The notes beneath the pieces are model-generated. The model was not told the origin of the DNA. It did not search any database and saw nothing but the letters and a program-made list of their open reading frames with translations. Both the position numbers and the translations under genes were made by a program. This document shows positions 54,493-63,684 of a stretch of 64,000 nt of DNA, in pieces. This DNA comes from Streptomyces lydicus (GTDB lineage Bacteria > Actinomycetota > Actinomycetes > Streptomycetales > Streptomycetaceae), in NCBI RefSeq assembly GCF_001729485.1, contig NZ_CP017157.1:2480001-2544000 (forward strand), written 5' to 3'. Numbering within the stretch: position 1 is the first letter of the stretch; every line of letters begins with the position of its first letter.

Positions 54493-54640
54493 TCCATCCC
54501 ACCTCCGAGGGAGGACCCGACTGGACGGTGGTGGGACGTAGCCGATCACCACCTGGATCCATCGAACTTACGTGTGGTTCGGGTAGGAGTGTGCCCCGAT
54601 GTCGCGGAGTCAACGGCCGGGCTTCTGTGGGGAATGCGAA

Positions 54641-54661
54641 AAGATGACTGTTGTTCATCTT
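54641..54661. promoter_or_regulatory. Operator candidate AAGATGA-N7-TCATCTT
   Basis: Perfect 7-bp inverted repeat with a 7-bp centre (CTGTTGT) in an AT-rich patch of the divergent gap, 84 bp before the penicillin-acylase-family gene start. No motif recognised; probably a site for a regulator of the secreted enzyme. Confidence 0.55.
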
Positions 54662-54744
54662 CCGGCCGGGGATAACCGCCGGTAACGTCCCGCCCACCCT
54701 CCCCCGCGCCCTCACCGAGCAGGGGCCCCCTTCGAGGAGCAGGA

Positions 54745-57564
54745 ATGCGACGACGTACCGGACGGCTCAGGACTGCCGCGGCGGCAGCCCTGTTCGCCCT
54801 GGGAGCCACGGTGCTGGCCCCGCCCTCCACCGTGGCCGCCGCGCCGAACGATGCCAACGACTACTGCCAGGGCCAGTGCGCCGACATCCTGCCGCCCGGT
54901 GCCACCGGCAACGCCACCCTGGTCGAGATCCTCGGCAACAAGCTGTTCGGCACCCACCCCGAGCACTCCACCGACCAACTCGCCCCGTACGGCGCGCTGG
55001 CCGCCGGCTACCCGTCGCTCACCGACGACACCCTGACGAAGTTCTTCAACGACGCTTCCTTCGGCGTGCCCGAGGACCAGGTCGGCAAGGTCACCGCGCC
55101 CCGCGACGACGTGACCATCACCCGCGACAAGAAGACCGGGGTGCCGCACATCAAGGGCACCACCCGTTACGGCACCGAGTACGGCGCCGGCTACGCCGCG
55201 GGCCAGGACCGGCTGTGGCTGATGGACCTCTTCCGGCACATCGGCCGCGGCGAGCTGACCTCCTTCGCCGGCGGCGCACCCGCCAACCAGGGCCTGGAGC
55301 AGGAGTTCTGGCCGCAGGCGCCGTACACCGAGAAGGACCTCCAGGAGCAGGTCGACTACATCAGGGACCACAACGGCGAGCGCGGCAAGCAGGCCATGGC
55401 CGACGCCCAGGCGTACGTCGACGGGATCAACGCCTACCGCGAACAGTCCAAGAACGGCCGCTACTTCCCGGGCGAGTACGTGCTCACCGGGCACGTCGAC
55501 GCGATCACCAACGCCGGTGAGATCGAGCCCTTCAAACTCACCGACCTGATAGCGCTGGCCTCCGTCGTCGGCGGCCTCTTCGGCAACGGCGGCGGCGGGG
55601 AGGTCACCAACGCGCTGTCCCTGCTCGCCGCCCAGCAGAAGTACGGCGTCGAGAAGGGCACCGAGGTCTGGGAGTCCTTCCGCGAGCGCAACGACCCCGA
55701 GGCCGCCAAGACCCTGCACGACGGCCAGCGCTTCCCGTACGCCGTCAAACCGGCCAGGGCCAAGGGCGTGGCACTGCCGGACCGCGGCTCGGTCACCGCC
55801 GAGCCACTGGTGTACGACCGCACCGGCGCGGCCACCGTCAAGGGCGACAAGGCGCCGCAGGATCCCGTCAGGGCGCCCAAGAAGTACCGGAAGCTGGAGG
55901 GCCTCTTCAAGGACGGGGTGCTGCCCAAGGGCAGCTTCAACCCCACCCAGCACCGCGGGATGTCCAACGCCCTGCTGGTCTCCGGCAAGCACACCGCGAG
56001 CGGCCACCCCGTCGCCGTCTTCGGCCCGCAGACCGGCTACTTCGCGCCCCAGCTGCTGATGCTCCAGGAGATCCAGGGCCCCGGCATCAGCGCCCGCGGC
56101 GCCTCCTTCGCGGGCGTCGGGATGTACGTCCAGCTCGGCCGCGGCCAGGACTACGCCTGGAGCGCCACCTCCGCAGGCCAGGACATCACCGACACCTACG
56201 CCGTCGAGCTGTGCAACGCGGACGGCTCGAAGCCCACCAAGGACTCCACCTCCTACCGCTACCGCGGCGCCTGCGTCCCCATGGAGAAACTGGAGCGCAC
56301 CAACTCCTGGAAGCCCACCGTCGCCGACCCGACGGCGGCCGGCTCGTACCGGATGCAGGTCTTCCGCACCAAGTACGGGACCGTCACCCACCGCGCCACC
56401 GTCGGCGGCAAGCCCGTCGCCTACACCGCGCAGCGCTCCACCTACCGCCACGAGGCCGACTCGATCATCGGCTTCCAGATGCTCAACGACCCCTCGTACG
56501 TACGCGACGCCGCGACCTTCCAGCAGGCCGCCCAGCACATCGGCTACGCCTTCAACTGGTTCTACGCCGACTCCCGCGACATCGCCTACTACAACAGCGG
56601 CCTCAACCCGGTCCGCAATCCCGACGTCGACCCGTCGCTGCCCGTCACCGCGGACGACGCCTACGAGTGGCGCGGCTACGACCCCGCCACCAACACCACC
56701 GACTACACCCCACCCGCCCAGCACCCGCAGTCCGTCAACCAGGACTACTACGTCTCCTGGAACAACAAGCAGGCCAAGGACTACGACTCGGCCGGCTTCG
56801 GCAACGGTTCGGTGCACCGCGCCGATCTGCTGAACGACCGGGTGCGCGCGCTGACCGCGGAGGGCGGGGTGACCCGGGCCTCGCTGACCCGGGCGATGTC
56901 CGAGGCCGCGGTCACCGACCTGCGCGGCGAGGACGTGCTGCCCGAACTCCTGCGCGTGGTGGGCAGCAAGCCGGTCACCGAGCCCGCCCTGAAGACCGCG
57001 GTGCAGCAGCTGGCGGCCTGGCGCAAGGACGGCGCCCAGCGCCGGGAGACCGCCGCGGGCTCGCACACCTACACCCACCCCGACGCGGTGCGCCTGATGG
57101 ACGCCTGGTGGCCGCTGCTGGCCGAGGCCGTCTTCAAGCCCGGTCTCGGCGGCGACCTCTACGACGCGCTGAAGGCGGACCTCGCCGTCGACGAGTCACC
57201 GTCCGCGGGCCACGGACCGACCGGCGGACACGCCGGATCGGCCTTCCAGTACGGCTGGTGGAGCTACGTCGACAAGGACCTGCGCTCCGTCCTCGGTGAC
57301 AAGGTCAACGGCCCGCTCGGGCAGCGCTACTGCGGCGACGGCGACCTGTCCGCCTGCCGTGACACCCTGCTGACCACGCTCCGGCAGGCCGCCGCCGCGA
57401 CGGCCGAGCAGGTCTACCCGGGCGACGCCAGCTGCAAGGCCGGCGACCAGTGGTGCGCCGACGCGATCATCCACCGCGCGGTGGGCGGTCTGACGCACGA
57501 CACCATCAGCTGGCAGAACCGGCCGACCTACCAGCAGGTCGTGGAGTTCCCGGCACACCGCTGA
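54745..57564 (+). CDS. Secreted penicillin-acylase-family (Ntn-hydrolase) enzyme
   Basis: 939 residues from an ATG after AGGAGCAGG. Sec signal peptide (RRRTGRLRT, hydrophobic run, ending near TVAAA at 32). The alpha region has YGAGYAAGQDRLWLMDLFRH, the conserved entry of penicillin acylases. The likely new N-terminal nucleophile is Ser407 in HRGMSNALLVSG, where the precursor should self-cleave; downstream are GPQTGYFAPQLL and an Asn-rich beta chain. It hydrolyses an acyl amide: penicillin-type, acyl-homoserine lactone or other lipopeptide substrates are all possible. Long for the family, with extra C-terminal cysteines. Ends at a strong hairpin. Confidence 0.9.
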   Translation: MRRRTGRLRTAAAAALFALGATVLAPPSTVAAAPNDANDYCQGQCADILPPGATGNATLVEILGNKLFGTHPEHSTDQLAPYGALAAGYPSLTDDTLTKFFNDASFGVPEDQVGKVTAPRDDVTITRDKKTGVPHIKGTTRYGTEYGAGYAAGQDRLWLMDLFRHIGRGELTSFAGGAPANQGLEQEFWPQAPYTEKDLQEQVDYIRDHNGERGKQAMADAQAYVDGINAYREQSKNGRYFPGEYVLTGHVDAITNAGEIEPFKLTDLIALASVVGGLFGNGGGGEVTNALSLLAAQQKYGVEKGTEVWESFRERNDPEAAKTLHDGQRFPYAVKPARAKGVALPDRGSVTAEPLVYDRTGAATVKGDKAPQDPVRAPKKYRKLEGLFKDGVLPKGSFNPTQHRGMSNALLVSGKHTASGHPVAVFGPQTGYFAPQLLMLQEIQGPGISARGASFAGVGMYVQLGRGQDYAWSATSAGQDITDTYAVELCNADGSKPTKDSTSYRYRGACVPMEKLERTNSWKPTVADPTAAGSYRMQVFRTKYGTVTHRATVGGKPVAYTAQRSTYRHEADSIIGFQMLNDPSYVRDAATFQQAAQHIGYAFNWFYADSRDIAYYNSGLNPVRNPDVDPSLPVTADDAYEWRGYDPATNTTDYTPPAQHPQSVNQDYYVSWNNKQAKDYDSAGFGNGSVHRADLLNDRVRALTAEGGVTRASLTRAMSEAAVTDLRGEDVLPELLRVVGSKPVTEPALKTAVQQLAAWRKDGAQRRETAAGSHTYTHPDAVRLMDAWWPLLAEAVFKPGLGGDLYDALKADLAVDESPSAGHGPTGGHAGSAFQYGWWSYVDKDLRSVLGDKVNGPLGQRYCGDGDLSACRDTLLTTLRQAAAATAEQVYPGDASCKAGDQWCADAIIHRAVGGLTHDTISWQNRPTYQQVVEFPAHR

Positions 57565-57573
57565 CGCGCACCG

Positions 57574-57610
57574 GCGAAGGCCCCGGGGAGAGCCGCCCCG
57601 GGGCCTTCGC
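57574..57610. terminator. Strong hairpin after the acylase gene
   Basis: Perfect 15-bp stem GCGAAGGCCCCGGGG / CCCCGGGGCCTTCGC with a 7-nt loop, 10 bp after the stop codon. No T-tract; a typical streptomycete terminator. Confidence 0.75.
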
Positions 57611-57672
57611 CCTCCCCGCGGGATATGCTGCACCGTCCTGAATTCCGGGGACGGGGAGGCGAGTAGGGGCGC

Positions 57673-58695
57673 ATGACCTTGTCAGGTCCGCAGCAATACC
57701 CGACAGAGTTGCTCGACACCACCATGGACCAGCTGCGCACGCTGATCGTCGTCCACGAGGCGGGGACCGCGCTGCGCGCCGCCCGCCTGCTGGGCCGCGA
57801 ACAGTCCAGCGTGCAGAAGCAGTTGGACACCATGAACCGCACCTTCGCGGCACTGTGCGGGGAGGAACTGGTCCTCAAACAGGGCCGGGGGCAGGACGCC
57901 CTGTTCACCGCGACCGGAGAGGCACTGGTCGGCCTGGCGCGGCGCACCCTCGACGCGTGGTCGGACGGGGTGCACGACGCCCGCCGCCGCCTCGGCCGGA
58001 CGCTGTCGGTCGGCTCCACCCGCTACACGCTCGGCTTCCTGCTGGACGCCGTGGAACGCGTCAGCGAGGACTACGCCCGCGACCACGTCGACCTCAAGGT
58101 CACCCACGTCCGCACCGCTGACCTCTTCACCAAACTGCGCGCCAAGGAACTCGACCTGGTCTGCGGCAGCGTCGTCGTCACCGAAGGCCGGGAAGCGGAG
58201 CTGCTGGCGCCGTACGAGGTCATGGAATGGCGGCGCAGCGGCCTGTCGCTGCTGACGAACCTGCCACCGGACCGGCTCCCCGGCACGTCCTTCCGGGCCG
58301 CGGACCTCACCCGGCTGCCCCTGGTGCTCTCCACCCGCGGCCTCATCAGCCGCTTCCTGACCTCGTGGTACGGCCCCGACTACCGTCAGAAGCTGTCCGT
58401 GGCCGCCGAGATAGAGGCCGCGCACTACGGCTTCGAGCTGCTGCGCTCAGGGGTGGTGAGCGGCGCGATGCTGGTCACCCGGGGCATCGGGGAGGCCGCC
58501 GCGGACGGCCGGCTCCCGGAGGCCGGCGGACTGCGCACGGTGCGGATCGTCGGGGACGTCGGCCCGCGGACCGAGGTGCTGGTCGGGGTCTTCACCCGGC
58601 GCGGCGAACGGGCGTCCGCCCCGCCCGGCCACCCGCTGAACCTGCTGTGGGAGGCGCTGTCGCGGGAGAGCGGACCGTGGTGGCTGAGCTCGTGA
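57673..58695 (+). CDS. LysR-type transcriptional regulator
   Basis: 340 residues from ATG; an in-frame ATG at 57724 (MDQLRTLIVVH) fits the usual LysR start. The helix-turn-helix is EAGTALRAARLLGREQSSVQ followed by KQLDTMNRTFAALCGEELV, then a ligand domain of periplasmic-binding-protein type (LSVGSTRYTLGFLLDAV ... LDLVCGSVVVTEG). The HTH is less canonical than in most LysR proteins. It lies 81 bp before the recombinase gene, with inverted repeats between, and may control it. Effector unknown. Confidence 0.8.
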   Translation: MTLSGPQQYPTELLDTTMDQLRTLIVVHEAGTALRAARLLGREQSSVQKQLDTMNRTFAALCGEELVLKQGRGQDALFTATGEALVGLARRTLDAWSDGVHDARRRLGRTLSVGSTRYTLGFLLDAVERVSEDYARDHVDLKVTHVRTADLFTKLRAKELDLVCGSVVVTEGREAELLAPYEVMEWRRSGLSLLTNLPPDRLPGTSFRAADLTRLPLVLSTRGLISRFLTSWYGPDYRQKLSVAAEIEAAHYGFELLRSGVVSGAMLVTRGIGEAAADGRLPEAGGLRTVRIVGDVGPRTEVLVGVFTRRGERASAPPGHPLNLLWEALSRESGPWWLSS

Positions 58696-58711
58696 GAGCC
58701 GGGCCTGAATG

Positions 58712-58742
58712 ACCCATGTGGGTGATGTGCCAGGATCATCAC
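58712..58742. promoter_or_regulatory. Inverted repeats upstream of the recombinase gene
   Basis: Two overlapping dyads: ACCCA-TG-TGGGT at 58712-58723 and GTGATG-N9-CATCAC at 58722-58742. They fill the short gap between the LysR-type gene and the recombinase and could be an operator or recombinase arm-type binding sites. Confidence 0.5.
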
Positions 58743-58776
58743 GCTATGTAAGGTGTGGCCCCGGTGAGGGGGAGAA

Positions 58777-60021
58777 ATGGCATCCATCTTCCAGAACTGC
58801 GAGGCAGCCGAGAGGAACCAGAATGCTTCCGCAGACACATTTGCCGCCAAGGCCGAGCGGGGTAATGACCTCGGGGCCCACATAACACCTGATGGGGCGA
58901 AGATTCCCCTCGTCCGCGTCTTTGAGGAGTTCATTTCTGCGGGGGATACTGTGACCGGTTCCAAGCGGAACTACGAAGCGTCCCTCAACAAGAACATCAA
59001 ACCTTACTTCGGCGATCGGGATCTTGGTTCCGTGAATCCGGCTGATATTCAAGGCTGGCTCACATGGATGCGAGAGCAGGGTTACGAGGACTCCACCACG
59101 GTAGTTCGCTACAGGATCTTGAGCAGCGTCTTCAACTACGCGGTGAACCGCGAGTACATCGCCAGGAACCCGTGCCACCGAGTCAAGGTGAAGCAGGCGA
59201 AGGCTCTGCGCAAGTCCAAGAAGAAGATCCAAATCCCTACGTTGGAGGAGATCGGGCGGCTGGCGGTTGAGCTGCCCGAGCAGCTTCAGCTGCTGGCATG
59301 GCTCATGTGCGGGTGCGGTCTCCGCATCGCTGAGGCTCTGGCCGTCACCTCGGGACAATTCGACTTTGAGGAGGGAGTGCTCTACGTCGACCGTCAGATC
59401 GTGGCCGACGGGGAGAACGAGGAGCCCCGGACCCGTACTCAGCGGGCGCACACGCGTGGCAGGGGTCGCGCCCTTCGCATCCGCCACCTGAAGTGGCGGG
59501 AAAACGACGAAGGGCGCGAGGTTCCGCTCAGCTCCTCCGTCGGGCGCAAGGTCCAGGAGCACATCAAGCGCCACGGCACCTTCCGTATCGAGGAAGGGCG
59601 CAACAGAATCACCGGTGACTACCTCTTCACCAATATCAGCCGGACCAACATCATGTCCCTGGCCTATATGGACAAGGTGTGGGGTGCCGCGGTGAAGGCC
59701 GCGGAACTCAGTAGGTCGGTCAAAAAGCACTGGCTCAGGCACTTCTTCGCCTCCGCTGCCCTGTCCAGGGGCGTGGCCGTCAATGAGGTGGCCGAGTGGC
59801 TGGGCCACACTGACCCCAAGGTCACCTACGGCATGTACGCCCATCTGATGCCGGAAGCGCCGGAGCGTTTGCGGAGCGTGATGGACAGCATCTTCGAGGA
59901 ACTCGACGGACCGTTCCTCGGGACGGCGGCTCAGCCCAGCCGCTCCACCGCCCGCACCACGTGCCCCGCGCCGTCCTCGGCGGTGACCAGCGCGGCGAGT
60001 TGCCGGGCGCGCTGCCGGTAG
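58777..60021 (+). CDS. int: Tyrosine recombinase / phage-type integrase
   Basis: 414 residues from an ATG after GAGGGGGAG. A SAM-like core-binding domain (about 55-145: VTGSKRNYEASLNKNI, DIQGWLTWMREQGYE) precedes the catalytic domain with Arg183 (GCGLRIAEAL), His318 and Arg321 (HWLRHFFAS), His344 (GHTDPKVT) and Tyr354 (MYAHLMP). All catalytic residues are present, so it may be active. GC content is lower than in neighbours, a sign of transfer. The last about 35 residues after FEELDGP read through antisense into the glycosyltransferase 3' end (90-bp overlap) and look unnatural, so the original stop was probably lost at a junction. No excisionase or att repeat is found beside it. Confidence 0.88.
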   Translation: MASIFQNCEAAERNQNASADTFAAKAERGNDLGAHITPDGAKIPLVRVFEEFISAGDTVTGSKRNYEASLNKNIKPYFGDRDLGSVNPADIQGWLTWMREQGYEDSTTVVRYRILSSVFNYAVNREYIARNPCHRVKVKQAKALRKSKKKIQIPTLEEIGRLAVELPEQLQLLAWLMCGCGLRIAEALAVTSGQFDFEEGVLYVDRQIVADGENEEPRTRTQRAHTRGRGRALRIRHLKWRENDEGREVPLSSSVGRKVQEHIKRHGTFRIEEGRNRITGDYLFTNISRTNIMSLAYMDKVWGAAVKAAELSRSVKKHWLRHFFASAALSRGVAVNEVAEWLGHTDPKVTYGMYAHLMPEAPERLRSVMDSIFEELDGPFLGTAAQPSRSTARTTCPAPSSAVTSAASCRARCR

Positions 60022-61136
60022 CGGGGCTCGTGCACGGCGGCGCGGACGGCGTCGGCGAGCCGCTCCGCCGACAGGTGGCGGAAGGGGAGCCGCGCGGGGC
60101 TGACGCCCAGGGCGGTCAGCCGGGACGCCCAGAAGGACTGGTCCAGCATCATGGGGACCGGTACCGCCGGCACCCCGGCGCGCAGCCCGGCCGCGGTGGT
60201 GCCGGCCCCCGCGTGGTGCACCACGGCCGCCGTCCGCGGGAACAGCCAGGAGTGCGGGACCTCGCCCACGGTCAGCACGTCGTCGCCCGCCACCGACAGC
60301 CCCGCCCACCCCGTCTGTACCACCCCTCGCACCCGGGCCAGCCGCAGCGCCCGGCCCACCAGGTCCCCGAGGCGTTCCGGGTCGGTGGCCGCCATGCTGC
60401 CGAAGCCCACGAACACCGGTGGTGGGCCGGCCCGCAGAAAGTCCGTCAGCCGGCCCGGCGGCGTCCACCCGGCGGGCTCCGCCGGCCACCAGTAGCCGGT
60501 CACCGCCAGCCCGGGCCGCCAGTCCGGCGGCCGGGGCACCACCGTCGGACTGAACCCGTGCAGCACCGGCCAGTCCGCGCGCCGCCGCCCGAGCGCGGCC
60601 CCGGTCACACCCAGCCGGCGCCGGAGGTGGCGCACCCCCGGGGCGAAGGCCACCGCCAGCAGCGCCTGCGCGCCCCGTGCCGCGGCCCGGTTGCCGTACG
60701 GCCCCCAGGACCGTGCGCCGACGAGGACCGGCGGGAACTCCCGGGTGGGCGCGAGGGGTTGCAGGAAGACGCCGAGGGCGGGCAGCCGCAGGCCCTCGGC
60801 GGCCACCAGCCCCAGGGGGGCCAGGCTGCCGGACAGCAGCAGGACGTCGGCGTCCGCCGCGCAGACGTCCGCCAGCGCGTCGGCCGCCCGGGGCGCCCAC
60901 TCCCGGGCCAGCCGCAGCTGTCCGGCCGGGGAGAGGCCGGCGCCGGTGCGGCCCTCGGCGGCGAGGCGGTCCAGCGGCAGGGGACGGAAGGTGAGCCCGC
61001 CGTCCCGGACCAGTCCGGCCGAGCGGGCGTCCGCGGCCACCACGACCGTGTGCCCGGCGGCGTGCAGCCGGGCGCCGAGGCCGGTGTAGGGAGCCACGTC
61101 CCCGCGCGAACCCGCGGTGGCGACGATGATGCGCAT
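59931..61136 (-). CDS. GT1/GT28-type glycosyltransferase (UGT-like)
   Basis: 401 residues. GT-B fold: N-terminal MRIIVATAGSRGDVAPYTGLG with the Gly-rich loop of sterol and macrolide glucosyltransferases, and the C-terminal donor-binding stretch PRTAAVVHHAGAGTTAAGLRAGVPAVPVPMMLDQ, which corresponds to the PSPG-like region (HHAGAGTT). It transfers a sugar from an NDP-sugar to a small acceptor. Transcribed last in a leftward set with a methyltransferase and an acyltransferase. The acceptor is unknown; a lipid or a natural product is possible. Confidence 0.92.
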   Translation of the reverse strand: MRIIVATAGSRGDVAPYTGLGARLHAAGHTVVVAADARSAGLVRDGGLTFRPLPLDRLAAEGRTGAGLSPAGQLRLAREWAPRAADALADVCAADADVLLLSGSLAPLGLVAAEGLRLPALGVFLQPLAPTREFPPVLVGARSWGPYGNRAAARGAQALLAVAFAPGVRHLRRRLGVTGAALGRRRADWPVLHGFSPTVVPRPPDWRPGLAVTGYWWPAEPAGWTPPGRLTDFLRAGPPPVFVGFGSMAATDPERLGDLVGRALRLARVRGVVQTGWAGLSVAGDDVLTVGEVPHSWLFPRTAAVVHHAGAGTTAAGLRAGVPAVPVPMMLDQSFWASRLTALGVSPARLPFRHLSAERLADAVRAAVHEPRYRQRARQLAALVTAEDGAGHVVRAVERLG

Positions 61137-61208
61137 GGCCGGGATGCCCCGCCTTCCTGGGTGAGGTGGTGAACGGGTGCCGCGGTCCGCGGGGGTGCGG
61201 CCGCCGGG

Positions 61209-62285
61209 TCAGTTCCGCCGGGCGATCACCCGGTAGGCGTTGGACAGCCGGGTGCGCCGGGCGAGCGGGGCCAGCAGCAGGTCGAGCCCGAACAGCGCCA
61301 GGAGCACCGGCGTGGCGGCCGCCAGGGCCAGCGCGCGGACCGCGCGCCGCACCGGGCCCGGGGAGGCCGGCAGCCACGGCAGGTCCGGGGGCGGCAGCAC
61401 GGCCTTGAGCAGGTTCAGCGCCGCGGACGTCAGATCGGTGGGGACGTGCGGCTCGCGCCGGCCGGCGGACACGACGGTGAAGCCCTGCTCGGTCAGCGCG
61501 GTACGGAGGTTGTCCAGCGGGACGAGGTGGAGGTGCTGGGGCTGGAGCCACGGGCCCCACCACCGGCCGAGCAGCCGGGCCGCGGCGGACTGCGGGTCGG
61601 GCACCTCGATCAGCAGGTGGCCGCCGGGACGCAGGACCCGGTGCGCGGCGGCCAGTTCCCGCCGGGGCGCCGCGGTGTGTTCCAGGTAGTGGTGCATGCT
61701 CACCACGTCGTAGCGGACGGTCAGCCGGGCGGCGAGGTCCGGAAAGGGGCAACGGTAGGCCCGCTCGATGCGGCCGCTGCGCGCACCGCTCTCGACGCCC
61801 TCGCCCAGGTCGAGCCCGTGGAACGCGGTCCCCGGGTGGATCTTGCGGGCCTCGGCGCAGAAGTGGCCGTGGCCGGTGCCCACGTCCAGCCAGCGGGTCG
61901 GGCGGCCGAACGGCAGCAGCGCCCGGGCGCGCGACCGGTAGAGCCGGACGGCGAGCGGCGAGCCGGCCGTCCGCGTCATCGTCGACCGGCCCAGGCCGTC
62001 GTAGCAGTCGCGGTAGTAGAACTCCAGGCCGTCGTCGCCGAGCCGGGGGTTCTGGAACACGTGCCCGCAGTCGTGGCACGCGTCGAGCACGAAGTGCCCG
62101 GGCTTGCCCTGGAGGTGGTCGGTGGTGCGCAGCCGGCGCCGGAGGCGGGCGGAGCCGCACCAGGGGCAGGTGGTGCGCCGCGCCTCGAAGAACCGCCCGG
62201 TGCCGTCCCTCAGTTCGTCCTGGTAGCGCGGCCGCAGGGCGGCGACCCGGGCACGCCGGCCACCCCGGCCCGTCCGCCCGCTCAT
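61209..62285 (-). CDS. SAM-dependent methyltransferase with N-terminal zinc-finger-like region
   Basis: 358 residues from ATG. The N-terminus holds CPWCGSARLRRRL and CHDCGHVFQNPRL, two CxxC pairs typical of sugar and lipid methyltransferases of the DUF/Methyltransf_13-like type. The SAM core follows: WLDVGTGHGHFC, FHGLDLGEGVE, DVVSMHHYLEHTAAP, LRPGGHLLIEVPDP. The C-terminal Leu-rich stretch (ALALAAATPVLLALFGLDLLLAPLA, in parts) may be a membrane anchor. The ATG overlaps the acyltransferase stop by 4 bp (ATGA). Confidence 0.9.
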   Translation of the reverse strand: MSGRTGRGGRRARVAALRPRYQDELRDGTGRFFEARRTTCPWCGSARLRRRLRTTDHLQGKPGHFVLDACHDCGHVFQNPRLGDDGLEFYYRDCYDGLGRSTMTRTAGSPLAVRLYRSRARALLPFGRPTRWLDVGTGHGHFCAEARKIHPGTAFHGLDLGEGVESGARSGRIERAYRCPFPDLAARLTVRYDVVSMHHYLEHTAAPRRELAAAHRVLRPGGHLLIEVPDPQSAAARLLGRWWGPWLQPQHLHLVPLDNLRTALTEQGFTVVSAGRREPHVPTDLTSAALNLLKAVLPPPDLPWLPASPGPVRRAVRALALAAATPVLLALFGLDLLLAPLARRTRLSNAYRVIARRN

Positions 62286-63436
62286 GACGAACTCCGCCCG
62301 GCGGTGGCTCTCCTGGGCACGCGATGTCGTCCGCCGGGGGCCGGGCGGGACGCCGAGAAGCGGCGCACACACGGCCGCTCGACGCCCGTGTACAGCAGCC
62401 AGGAGGCCGCCAGCGCGCAGGGCAGCCCGACGAGTACGGCCGCCGGCCGGCTCCAGCCGAGGGCGGTCAGGCACACGCACACCACGCCCAGCACCAGGAA
62501 GTGCACCAGGTACAGGGCGTAGGAGAGCTCCCCGAGGAGGACCAGCGGCGGGGTCCGCAGCAGCGAGGGCCGGCCGCGCAGGTCCAGCTCGGCGACCGCA
62601 TGGACCAGCAGGACGAGCGGCAGCGCGGTGGCGGCCGCGTACATGTAGACGTACGGCAGGAAGGCCGAGTTGACCAGCACGGTGCTGATCACGCCCAGTG
62701 CCGCGGGCAGGACGGCGAGGCGCGGCAGCCGCAGCCCGGTCGCCCGGATCCGGGCCGCCATCATGCCGAGGACGAATTCCGGCAGGCGGGCCGGCGGCAG
62801 CAGGTACACGAACCAGTAGCCGGTGAAGAACGAACCGTCGCGGGCGACGACCGTCTGGCACAGCAGCGGCCACGCCCAGACCAGCGCGAGGGCGCCGGCC
62901 GCGCCGGCCAGCAGCCCGCGGCGGGACAGCCGCGCGACCCAGGGCCGGAGCACCGGGAAGAGCAGGTAGAAGAACATCTCCGCGGCCAGCGACCAGGAGA
63001 CGGGGTTTCCCGCGGAGACGAAACCGCGGTCGGGCACCCAGGTGTTCACCAGGAGCAGGGCGGCGAGATGGTCCACCACGCCGGGGGCGTGCGCGGCCGC
63101 GGTGCCGGCGCAGGCGAGCGCGACCATGACCACGCACCAGGTGAGGGCGTGGTTGGGCAGGATCTTGGCGGCCCGCCGACGCCAGAAGGCCCGTGCGGTG
63201 TCGTCCGGCCGCGCCGAGTGCATCAGCACGTATCCGCTGAGGACGAAGAAGAGCGAGACCGCGCTCGCGCCCACCCACACCTGCGGGCCGAGCCGCGTGG
63301 CGAGCCGTGGATCGGTCAGCAGCGCGCAGTGGGTGAAGACGACCCCGCCCGCGGCGGCGAACCGCAGACCGGTCAGCGAAGGCAGTCTGGCGGGGCGGGG
63401 CCCGGGGCCGGACGACGACCGGGGGAGTTGACGCAT
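62282..63436 (-). CDS. Membrane acyltransferase 3 family protein
   Basis: 384 residues from an ATG after GGAGG. About ten membrane spans; family motifs SLTGLRFAAAGGVVFTHC, FFVLSGYVLMHSAR with the following RRAAKILPNH, and YALYLVHFLVLG near the end. It adds acyl groups to sugars or lipids at the membrane. First gene of a coupled acyltransferase-methyltransferase-glycosyltransferase set that may modify a surface glycolipid or an exported metabolite. The 248 bp between it and the next gene hold no gene I can support. Confidence 0.92.
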   Translation of the reverse strand: MRQLPRSSSGPGPRPARLPSLTGLRFAAAGGVVFTHCALLTDPRLATRLGPQVWVGASAVSLFFVLSGYVLMHSARPDDTARAFWRRRAAKILPNHALTWCVVMVALACAGTAAAHAPGVVDHLAALLLVNTWVPDRGFVSAGNPVSWSLAAEMFFYLLFPVLRPWVARLSRRGLLAGAAGALALVWAWPLLCQTVVARDGSFFTGYWFVYLLPPARLPEFVLGMMAARIRATGLRLPRLAVLPAALGVISTVLVNSAFLPYVYMYAAATALPLVLLVHAVAELDLRGRPSLLRTPPLVLLGELSYALYLVHFLVLGVVCVCLTALGWSRPAAVLVGLPCALAASWLLYTGVERPCVRRFSASRPAPGGRHRVPRRATAGRSSS

Positions 63437-63684
63437 GCATGGCCTCCTGCGAAAGCGGAGCCCAGGCCGATGACCGCCACTCACCTGCGGAATGACGTGC
63501 GAGGGGGCCGCCCTGGACCGGTGTGCACGACTGATCGGTCTCCGTGCAACGGAATGGGCGGCCCCTCGCGCGGATGGCTCGATTGACCCACCGCGGCACA
63601 CCCCCGGCATAGGGGAGGCGGACCTATTTCACCCGTACGGCCCAGCCGGCCCGAGGAGGGCCTCGGCCGGCGCGTCACGAGGTG

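Noticed and set aside
54712..57078. A 788-codon minus-strand frame opposite the penicillin-acylase gene
   Set aside because: Gly/Val/Asp-rich shadow translation; the plus strand encodes a full Ntn-hydrolase with a signal peptide.
58744..62370. A minus-strand open frame of 1208 codons covering the recombinase and glycosyltransferase
   Set aside because: Composition is Arg/Pro/Ala-rich without motifs, while the recombinase and glycosyltransferase frames have clear catalytic residues.
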